A DNA stretch of 5,009 bases, from NCBI GenBank assembly GCA_002394725.1, contig DGUQ01000123.1, positions 2,652-7,660 on the forward strand, in the 5' to 3' direction. The DNA is from Ruminococcaceae bacterium UBA4306. Lineage in GTDB: Bacteria; Bacillota; Clostridia; Oscillospirales; Acutalibacteraceae. A model generated the notes under the pieces. The model saw only the letters and a list, made by a program, of their open reading frames with translations, was not told the DNA's origin and did not search any database. Positions 1-5,009 of this stretch are shown here, in pieces (positions within the stretch are counted from its first letter, which is position 1; every line of letters begins with the position of its first letter). A program made the position numbers and the translations under genes.

Positions 1-2378
1 TGTCCTGCCGCTTTGTTAAAGGCGAGCATGTCGGGTCCGATCGTGGAGCCGCCGATGTAAGCGGAGGGCAGGAGCAGTCCCAGCGTCGCTGCGACAGCCG
101 TCACGCAGGTCAGGGCGATCGCGCGGTATTTATTGAACGGGATACACATGGAGAAGACCACGATGATGCCTGCGATGGACAGCAGAACCGTCATCATCGG
201 ACGAACGTTGACGTCGGTGATAATAGGCGCGTTTCCGAATCCCTTCGGCACCACATTCAGCAGGATCGGCAGGAGTACGGCGATCGCGCCGAGAGCGCCT
301 GCGCAAATCGACTGCGATACGATCTTTTTGAGGAACGAGCCGCTGATCGGTGTGCGACGGGGCTCCAGTGAGAGCAAGAAGCCGCCCGTGCCGATCACTG
401 CCGCCTCCAGCATATACATGTTCTCGATCGAGAACCACATCTGACCCTTTGCGAACGGGATCAGCGCGAAAGCAAGAATAAAGACCGCGATCGACTTCAT
501 CAGGTAGAGGACGGAGGTTTTCTGGGTGTTGCCGATGACGCGTCTGCCCTCGCCGACGACTTCCTTGAGGTGGCTGAAGTCGTTGTCGAGGAGGATGACG
601 TCGGAGCAGGATTTTGCCGCTTCGGAGGCTTTGGCAAAGGTGATGGAGGAATCCGAGCGTCTGAGCGCCAAAATGTCGTTGACGCCGTCGCCGGTCATCG
701 CTACCTTATGCTTGTTGGCCTGCAGCGCCATGACGAGCGCTTCCTTCTGCTCGGGAGAGACACGCGCGAACACCGTGTATTCCTCCGCGATGGAGGGGAT
801 CTCCTCAAGAGGAACACCGGCGAGGGAGATGTATTTGTCGGCGTTCACAATGCCGCATTTTTGCGCGATCATGCTGACGGTCAGGGGGTTATCACCCGAG
901 ATGACCTTGACGGTTACGCCGTTTTCACGGAAGAATCGGAGCGTATCCGCCGCGGTCTCGCGGATGTGATCTTCGATCGCGATAAAGGCGATCAGCGTGT
1001 CGTCGAGCTTTACGGCGATGACGCGGTTGCCTTCTTTGGCGCGTTCGGTGACATAGTCAAGTCGTTCATCGTCCTTGGGCAGCAGATATTCGGGCGCGCC
1101 CATCAACAGCTTTTGACCGTTGTTATATACGATACCGGAATATTTGTTGGCGCTGGAGAAGGGGATCAGCTCGCGAATGTCGGCGGACTGATCGGCGCCG
1201 AAGTATTGAAACACCGCTTCACTTGTCGCGTTTCTTTCATCGGTCGCGCCCATCAGCACACGGATGTGCTTCTCGGCGCTGTCGTCAAATTTCTTGATCT
1301 CACATACCGACATCGTGCCGTCGGTCAGCGTACCGGTTTTGTCCAGACAGATCACGTCGACGCGCGAGAGGTTCTCAAGCGAGTACAGCTCCTGCACCAG
1401 CGTTTGCTTTTTGGTCAGTCCGGCGATGGACACCATCAGCGCGACCGAGGTGGTCAGCACCAGACCCGAGGGGATCATACCGACGCCGAACATGCCGTCC
1501 GTCAGCACGATCAGCGACCATGTGACAGGGTCGTTGAGCGATAATGTCAGACCGTTCCAGATGGTGGGGTCGTTACCTGTCGCGGTGATCTTGACCGCGA
1601 GGGTAACGGTGGCGGTGATGATCGCAAAGCACAGGCAGACGGTCAGCACCTTGATGATCTTCATGATGGAGCTCATCAGCTCGGACTTGTGTCCGGAGGT
1701 GTTCTTGACCTTGCGCGTCAGCTCAGCGGCATAGGTGTCGTCGCCGATCTTGTCGGCGCGGCAGCGCGCGGAGCCCACGATGATGGAGGAGCCTGAGAGG
1801 ATGGTGTCCCCGACAGTCTTTTTGATGTGATCCGATTCACCGGTCAGCATCGATTCATCCACCTCGACCTCGCCGCTTAAGACGATCAGGTCGGCGGTCG
1901 CCTGCTCACCTGCCGACAGCGCGACAACGTCGTCCAGCACGATCTCGGACGCGTCGAGCGATTCGATCTTGCCCTCGCGCACGACCTTGCTCTTGGTGCT
2001 GGTAACGATCTTGAGCTTTTGGATGGTCTTCATGCTCTGGAATTCCTGGAATGAACCCATGCAGACGTTCATGATCGCGGGAATCAGAAAGACGAATTTA
2101 GAAAACCCGAAATAGCTGTTGACGATATCGGAGCGACCGATCGCGTTTAAGTAGATGATAAATCCGATAAAGACGAACGCAATGGTAAACAGCACGATAT
2201 TGAAGAAGGTAAACAGGTTGTTCGCGACGATCTGCGCCATGTTTTTTCGGTTGGGATCCAGCGTGACGTTGACATAACCTTTCCGGATCCTCTCATCAAC
2301 CTCTTGCTTCGTCAAACCCGTTTCATATGTCGCCTGCACGCGCTTGATCGGCGGTTTTTCGGCTTTTTTATTTTTCAT
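1..2378 (-). CDS. P-type cation-transporting ATPase, CtpE-like class (C-terminus cut by window edge)
   Basis: This ATP-driven ion pump of the cytoplasmic membrane is read on the minus strand from ATG at 2376-2378, with AGGAGT six bases upstream (2385-2390). It stays open for 792 codons to the left edge. Visible parts in order: cytoplasmic N-terminus with no metal-binding domain; helices M1 (about 55-77) and M2 (92-110); actuator domain with TGES at 179-182; M3 (241-262); M4 (288-315) with PSGL at 303-306 where classical pumps have PEGL; DKTGT with phosphorylated Asp346; nucleotide-binding domain with FSSANKYSG (407-415) and GAPE (427-430); SGDN at 494-497; hinge TGDGVND at 562-568; then M5 (622-642), M6 (about 656-671), M7, M8 and M9, with M10 expected outside. 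The ILAL after the hinge, the SxNKYSG box and the PSGL helix resemble CtpE-like pumps of Firmicutes and Actinobacteria; mycobacterial CtpE has been linked to calcium. The substrate here cannot be read from sequence. All catalytic residues are intact, so it is probably active. Confidence 0.93.
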   Translation of the reverse strand, partial: MKNKKAEKPPIKRVQATYETGLTKQEVDERIRKGYVNVTLDPNRKNMAQIVANNLFTFFNIVLFTIAFVFIGFIIYLNAIGRSDIVNSYFGFSKFVFLIPAIMNVCMGSFQEFQSMKTIQKLKIVTSTKSKVVREGKIESLDASEIVLDDVVALSAGEQATADLIVLSGEVEVDESMLTGESDHIKKTVGDTILSGSSIIVGSARCRADKIGDDTYAAELTRKVKNTSGHKSELMSSIMKIIKVLTVCLCFAIITATVTLAVKITATGNDPTIWNGLTLSLNDPVTWSLIVLTDGMFGVGMIPSGLVLTTSVALMVSIAGLTKKQTLVQELYSLENLSRVDVICLDKTGTLTDGTMSVCEIKKFDDSAEKHIRVLMGATDERNATSEAVFQYFGADQSADIRELIPFSSANKYSGIVYNNGQKLLMGAPEYLLPKDDERLDYVTERAKEGNRVIAVKLDDTLIAFIAIEDHIRETAADTLRFFRENGVTVKVISGDNPLTVSMIAQKCGIVNADKYISLAGVPLEEIPSIAEEYTVFARVSPEQKEALVMALQANKHKVAMTGDGVNDILALRRSDSSITFAKASEAAKSCSDVILLDNDFSHLKEVVGEGRRVIGNTQKTSVLYLMKSIAVFILAFALIPFAKGQMWFSIENMYMLEAAVIGTGGFLLSLEPRRTPISGSFLKKIVSQSICAGALGAIAVLLPILLNVVPKGFGNAPIITDVNVRPMMTVLLSIAGIIVVFSMCIPFNKYRAIALTCVTAVAATLGLLLPSAYIGGSTIGPDMLAFNKAAG

Positions 2379-2408
2379 AAACCCACTCCTCGGTTTTATT
2401 GCGGCTTT

Positions 2409-2439
2409 GTATTACGTTGCACAGGACGTTTTCTGTCAA
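2409..2439 (-). promoter_or_regulatory. Candidate promoter of the P-type ATPase gene
   Basis: Read on the minus strand, a consensus -35 box TTGACA (2434-2439) is followed after 19 bases by TAATAC (2409-2414), a good -10 box. Transcription would start near 2402, giving a leader of about 25 bases that holds just the ribosome binding site. The spacer is longer than the ideal 17. A second possible promoter lies upstream on the same strand: TTGCTA (2494-2499), 17 bases, TAGTAT (2471-2476). Which one is used is an inference. Confidence 0.5.
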
Positions 2440-2451
2440 ATCCTCTGACAG
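2433..2451. repeat. Inverted repeat over the ATPase -35 box, possible operator
   Basis: CTGTCA (2433-2438) and TGACAG (2446-2451) form a perfect 6-base inverted repeat with a 7-base spacer. Its left arm covers most of the -35 hexamer of the candidate ATPase promoter. A dimeric repressor bound here would block that promoter. No regulator gene is in the window, and the arms do not let me name a regulator family. Six-base arms can occur by chance. Confidence 0.35.
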
Positions 2452-2578
2452 CCGTATTTACTCATTCTCTATACTATCATATCTTTTTGCAAATAGCAAG
2501 AATCCTCAAAGAGAAATCTTCATCTATAATGACAGATCTCGGAAAAACCGCGAAAATTGTGGGACGGGTATTGATTTC

Positions 2579-2608
2579 TTGTATAAAGTGTGATACGTTT
2601 ATTATATA
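2579..2608 (+). promoter_or_regulatory. Candidate promoter of the AI-2E family gene
   Basis: TTGTAT (2579-2584), 18 bases, TATATA (2603-2608). Transcription would begin near 2615, just before the ribosome binding site AGGAG (2618-2622), giving a very short leader. Other readings are possible: TTGTGG (2557-2562) with TATAAA (2582-2587), spacer 19, or the isolated TATAAT at 2525-2530. The true start site cannot be chosen from sequence alone. Confidence 0.35.
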
Positions 2609-2630
2609 GATTGTTACAGGAGATGTTCAG

Positions 2631-3884
2631 ATGAAGAAAATCGATCGACTGATCAAGAACAGAAAGGTGATCTACGCGCTGACCGCGCTCGCGGCAGGTA
2701 TCCTGTGCGCGGTAGCGATCTTCTTTATTGTTTTCGCCAATTTCAACTCGATCTCCGGCTTTTTTGAGGGCGTCACAAGGGTGTTGGCGCCGATCATCAT
2801 CGGATTGGTGCTCGCCTATATCATCGACCCTGTCGCCAAGTTCTTTGAAACCAAGGTTTTTGTTAAGCTAAAAAAAGAGAACCTGCGCCGCACTCTCTCG
2901 GCGGTGATCGCGCTGATACTTGTGCTGACGTTACTGATCGTCTTTATCGGCACCTTGATCCCTAACCTGATCAGCAGTATCTCCATGCTGATGGAGAATG
3001 CTGACGCCTACTATGCCACCATCGAGAAAACGGTCAATCAGATCAATTCACTCGGCTTCGGTCTGCATATCGATCTGTCCGCGATCGAGGCGTCTGTCAG
3101 GAACTGGCTCGGCGACTTTGTCAACAACCTGTCCCAAAACCTGTCCTCCATTCTCAGCACCACCAAGAACATCGGCGCTATTCTGCTGAACATTCTGATC
3201 GGCGTGATCCTCGCGGTCTATATCCTGTTCAGCAAAAAGTACCTGCTCTCGGGTCTGCGCAGACTGCGCAAGGCGATCTTCACCCCCAAACAGTATGAGA
3301 GCGACACGCGCTTTTGGAACCGCTGTCACGATATCTTCACCCAGTTTATCGGCTGTAATATCATTGACGCGCTGATCATCGGTATTTCCAACGCGATCTT
3401 CATGCTGATCCTCGGTATGCCGTATGTACCGCTGGTATCCTTTGTCGTCGGCGTCGCGAACCTGATCCCGACGTTCGGTCCGATCATCGGCGGCGCGGTC
3501 GGCGCATTGGTACTCGTACTGGTCAAGCCCTCTTACGCGTTGTGGTTCCTGGTCTTTACCATCGGCATCCAGATTTTAGACGCTTATGTGATCAAGCCCC
3601 GTTTGTTCTCCAGCTCCATCGGTCTGGCGCCTGTCTGGACGCTGATCGCGATCACGGTCGGCGGTAATCTGTTTGGTATTCTCGGTATCCTGCTGGCGAT
3701 CCCCGTCGCGGCGATCCTGACCTTTATCTATGACGAACGCTTTATTCCGTGGCTGGAAAAGATGAGCAAGGCACGCGCGGCAAAGGCAGGGGAGCTTCCC
3801 ACTGAGGAATCCGACGCCGCTGTTCAGTCAAGCGAGGATGAACCATCCGCAGAGATAGACTCTGAAGAATCGCAGGAAGCGTAA
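2631..3884 (+). CDS. AI-2E family transporter (PerM/TqsA/YdiK, formerly UPF0118)
   Basis: A complete 417-residue multi-pass membrane protein. ATG at 2631 follows AGGAG (2618-2622) by eight bases; the ATG at 2623 meets an immediate stop, so the start is secure. Membrane segments lie at about 13-36, 45-67, 88-110, 181-200 and 240-262, with further helices to about 366. The loop at about 111-180 is amphipathic and probably extracellular; 201-235 is basic and cytoplasmic. Family signatures are NLIPTFGPIIGG (277-288) and the C-terminal block DAYVIKPRLF (317-326), then SIGLAPVW and GGNLFGILGILLAIPVAA. Escherichia coli TqsA was reported to export autoinducer-2, but other family members act as sodium/proton antiporters or are uncharacterised, so the name does not fix the substrate. 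After residue 387 comes a hydrophilic tail rich in Glu, Asp and Ser. It is divergent from the ATPase gene and is probably transcribed alone, given the hairpin after it. Confidence 0.93.
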   Translation: MKKIDRLIKNRKVIYALTALAAGILCAVAIFFIVFANFNSISGFFEGVTRVLAPIIIGLVLAYIIDPVAKFFETKVFVKLKKENLRRTLSAVIALILVLTLLIVFIGTLIPNLISSISMLMENADAYYATIEKTVNQINSLGFGLHIDLSAIEASVRNWLGDFVNNLSQNLSSILSTTKNIGAILLNILIGVILAVYILFSKKYLLSGLRRLRKAIFTPKQYESDTRFWNRCHDIFTQFIGCNIIDALIIGISNAIFMLILGMPYVPLVSFVVGVANLIPTFGPIIGGAVGALVLVLVKPSYALWFLVFTIGIQILDAYVIKPRLFSSSIGLAPVWTLIAITVGGNLFGILGILLAIPVAAILTFIYDERFIPWLEKMSKARAAKAGELPTEESDAAVQSSEDEPSAEIDSEESQEA

Positions 3885-3899
3885 GCTTTTTGACAAACG

Positions 3900-3950
3900 C
3901 AACCTCAGATAACATCCGTCGGCAGGACAAGTCGGCGGATGTGGTTGTTT
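3900..3950 (+). terminator. Likely rho-independent terminator after the AI-2E gene
   Basis: Starting 16 bases after the stop codon, ACATCCGTCG (3912-3921) pairs with CGGCGGATGT (3933-3942) in a 10-base stem with one T-G wobble and an 11-base loop. An outer stem of CAACC (3900-3904) with GGTTG (3943-3947) extends it, leaving seven bulged bases on the 5' side. Only a short T tract (TTT, then C and T) follows, so termination may be incomplete. It separates the AI-2E gene from the next gene. Confidence 0.6.
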
Positions 3951-4004
3951 CTATCACTATTTACCATATTTGATGACAATTCTGTTTCAAATAAATAATT
4001 TTTG

Positions 4005-4033
4005 TTGTATTTATGATCGTTTTATGATATATT
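4005..4033 (+). promoter_or_regulatory. Candidate distal promoter of the phosphodiesterase gene
   Basis: TTGTAT (4005-4010) and TATATT (4028-4033) are separated by the ideal 17 bases, and the -10 box is preceded by a TGA resembling an extended -10 element. Transcription would start near 4040 and give a leader of about 130 bases. The surrounding DNA is AT-rich, so chance matches are likely. Confidence 0.4.
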
Positions 4034-4056
4034 AAAACGGAAAGTCGGGATGAAAT

Positions 4057-4132
4057 AAAAAAGATGCGATTCATCGTCAATATCCTGCTTTCAAATCTTT
4101 TTTTGTGCTGATCATTGCCTATGGCAAAGCAG
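4057..4132 (+). repeat. Nested inverted repeats in the possible leader of the phosphodiesterase gene
   Basis: Three inverted repeats lie here. AAAAAAGAT (4057-4065) matches ATCTTTTTT (4095-4103), nine bases, followed by one more T. CTGCTTT (4085-4091) matches AAAGCAG (4126-4132), seven bases. TTGCC (4115-4119) matches GGCAA (4123-4127), five bases with a TAT loop. The first two overlap and would be mutually exclusive in RNA, as in an attenuator, but the stems are AU-rich and weak. I do not recognise a known riboswitch. Confidence 0.3.
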
Positions 4133-4140
4133 AATATAAT
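4112..4140 (+). promoter_or_regulatory. Candidate proximal promoter of the phosphodiesterase gene
   Basis: A perfect -10 box TATAAT (4135-4140) lies 17 bases after TCATTG (4112-4117), a poor -35 box. Transcription would start near 4147, leaving about 25 bases before the ATG with the ribosome binding site inside. If this is the only promoter, the upstream inverted repeats are not transcribed. Confidence 0.35.
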
Positions 4141-4171
4141 CACCATACATTGATTCAGAGGAGAAAGAACT

Positions 4172-5009
4172 ATGAAGTTAAAACAACGTTTTCAGCCTTT
4201 TTTACAGGCGATCCCACAGCTGCTGTTGTTCCAGTTTGTGTCAACCGTCATCCTGTCGTTGGTGACCTTGGGCATTTCCGTGCTGGGCAGCTTACTGTTG
4301 GGCTTATCCGGTAAAGCTGCCGTTACCAGCGGCGATTTGTCCTTCCTGTTCACCAGATGGCAGGGCTATGTGATGATCCTCCTGCTTTTGGCGATGGTGA
4401 CCATCTACGTCGCTGTTGAGCTGAACGCACTGATCATCTTTTGCAACAAGATACTTAACGGCGAAAAACCAAACGTCTGGCTGTGCATCAAAGAGGGCTT
4501 TGTCGGGCTCAAGAAGTTTTTGAGCCTGCGCGGCGTTGTCATTATCCTTTACGCGGTCGTGCTCGCTCCGATCTTCGGACTCGGCTTCTCTATCTCGCTG
4601 ACCCAGAACTTCTATATCCCGAAGTTTATTATGTCGGTCATCGAGGCGACTCCGCTGTTCTTGACGGCATATATCATCGTCGGCGTGCTGCTGACCGTTG
4701 TCGCGTTTGTCTATTGCTTCATCCTGCACGGCGCGCTTCTCGACGGCATGACCCTGAAGGAAGCCGGCGTCAAATCCCGTGAGCTGTTCAAAAAGAACTG
4801 GAAGAACCTGCTCGTTGAGCTGCTCATCTTTTTCCTGCTGGCGGTTCTGGTCGCGGCAGCGCTGATCCTTATTTGCGGCGTACTTCCTTTGTTGATCGTT
4901 CAGCTGATTCCGGCAGGACCCGTACAGCTGTTCTTTGACATCTTCTTCTGCGTCGTCATCCTCTTGATCTCGACGATCGCGGCCTATTCCTATGTATCTC
5001 TGTTGATGA
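4172..5009 (+). CDS. Membrane domain of a probable glycerophosphodiester phosphodiesterase (partial)
   Basis: ATG at 4172 has AGGAG (4159-4163) eight bases upstream. The frame stays open to the right edge, 279 codons, so the gene is cut. The visible part is nearly all membrane helices, at about 15-45, 64-90, 120-142, 162-185, 212-246 and 252-279. The pattern matches the glycerophosphoryl diester phosphodiesterase membrane domain (Pfam GPDPase_memb): LSGKAAVTSGDLSFLF (45-60), an acidic residue in the second helix region (VELNALIIF, 82-90), EGFVGLKKFLS (108-118), YIPKFIMSVI (148-157), and LLDGMTLKEAGVKSRELFKKNW (189-210) between helices. In full-length relatives this domain anchors a TIM-barrel GDPD domain that hydrolyses glycerophosphodiesters to glycerol-3-phosphate and an alcohol. 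That domain would lie beyond the window, so the enzymatic call is inferred from the anchor alone. A stand-alone membrane-domain protein is also possible. Confidence 0.8.
   Translation, partial: MKLKQRFQPFLQAIPQLLLFQFVSTVILSLVTLGISVLGSLLLGLSGKAAVTSGDLSFLFTRWQGYVMILLLLAMVTIYVAVELNALIIFCNKILNGEKPNVWLCIKEGFVGLKKFLSLRGVVIILYAVVLAPIFGLGFSISLTQNFYIPKFIMSVIEATPLFLTAYIIVGVLLTVVAFVYCFILHGALLDGMTLKEAGVKSRELFKKNWKNLLVELLIFFLLAVLVAAALILICGVLPLLIVQLIPAGPVQLFFDIFFCVVILLISTIAAYSYVSLLM

Larger units (their letters stand above)
2379..2630. other. Divergent intergenic region between ATPase and AI-2E genes
   Basis: This 252-base AT-rich gap holds the 5' ends of two divergent genes. It contains the ATPase promoter and palindrome (2409-2451), a perfect TATAAT in plus orientation at 2525-2530 with no recognisable -35 box, and the nearer candidate promoter of the AI-2E gene. 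Short plus-strand reading frames through it have no ribosome binding site or recognisable product. I looked for the manganese-responsive yybP-ykoY element that precedes some P-type ATPase genes and did not see its conserved core. I saw no other riboswitch. Confidence 0.6.
3885..4171. other. Intergenic region between AI-2E and phosphodiesterase genes
   Basis: This 287-base gap holds the terminator-like hairpin (3900-3950), an AT-rich stretch with a 7-base inverted repeat TATTTGA (3967-3973) / TCAAATA (3987-3993), two candidate promoters and a leader with small inverted repeats. A 61-codon minus-strand reading frame (3961-4146) lacks a ribosome binding site and has an AT-driven composition, so I do not call it a gene. 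Confidence 0.6.

Noticed and set aside
526..969. A plus-strand open frame of 147 codons, and similar ones at 133-444 and 1264-1734
   Set aside because: All are antisense shadows of the ATPase with unnatural composition and no proper ribosome binding site.
570..1544. A long plus-strand open frame of 324 codons
   Set aside because: It lies antisense to the P-type ATPase, whose minus-strand frame carries DKTGT, TGES and TGDGVND. The plus-strand translation has no recognisable domain and is a product of the GC-rich codon pattern.
2379..2470. A yybP-ykoY manganese riboswitch in the ATPase leader
   Set aside because: Its conserved core is not visible, and the likely leader of about 25 bases is too short to hold it.
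3961..4146. A 61-codon minus-strand frame in the intergenic region
   Set aside because: There is no ribosome binding site before its ATG, the product is driven by AT-rich DNA, and it overlaps the candidate promoters of the downstream gene.
4105..4314. A plus-strand frame starting in the leader and overlapping the phosphodiesterase start
   Set aside because: It begins with GTG without a ribosome binding site and runs out of frame over the well-supported membrane protein.
4304..4729. A 141-codon minus-strand frame rich in Asp, Gln and Arg
   Set aside because: It is the reverse complement of membrane-helix codons of the plus-strand gene, a usual cause of such highly charged shadow proteins.

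Overview
The window looks like a chromosomal stretch from a low-to-mid-GC Gram-positive bacterium, most likely a gut-type Clostridia (Oscillospiraceae/Ruminococcaceae-like). Three things suggest this: strong AGGAG ribosome binding sites before every gene, AT-rich intergenic gaps between moderately GC-rich genes with many GCG/ATC/GGC codons, and the families themselves. The family calls come from motifs recognised by eye, not from a database search.

Layout. (1) Positions 1-2378, minus strand: a P-type cation-transporting ATPase of the CtpE-like class. Its start is present, but its C-terminus runs off the left edge after 792 codons. (2) Positions 2379-2630: an AT-rich divergent promoter region with a candidate sigma-70-type promoter in each direction and a short inverted repeat lying on the -35 box of the ATPase promoter. 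(3) Positions 2631-3884, plus strand: a complete 417-residue AI-2E (PerM/TqsA/YdiK, formerly UPF0118) family membrane protein with an acidic hydrophilic tail. (4) Positions 3885-4171: a terminator-like hairpin, then an AT-rich region with candidate promoters and a leader containing small inverted repeats. (5) Positions 4172-5009, plus strand: the N-terminal membrane domain of a probable membrane-anchored glycerophosphodiester phosphodiesterase, cut by the right edge before any catalytic domain.

How they work together. All three products are integral membrane proteins, but nothing in the sequence ties them into one pathway. The ATPase is transcribed away from the other two. The AI-2E gene and the phosphodiesterase gene share a strand but are separated by 287 bases with a likely terminator and new promoter, so they are probably independent units. 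No RNA genes, CRISPR arrays, insertion sequences or phage features were seen. I did not find a convincing new biological system. The best leads are the divergence of the ATPase in its M5-M6 region, the palindrome over its promoter, and the leader of the last gene.
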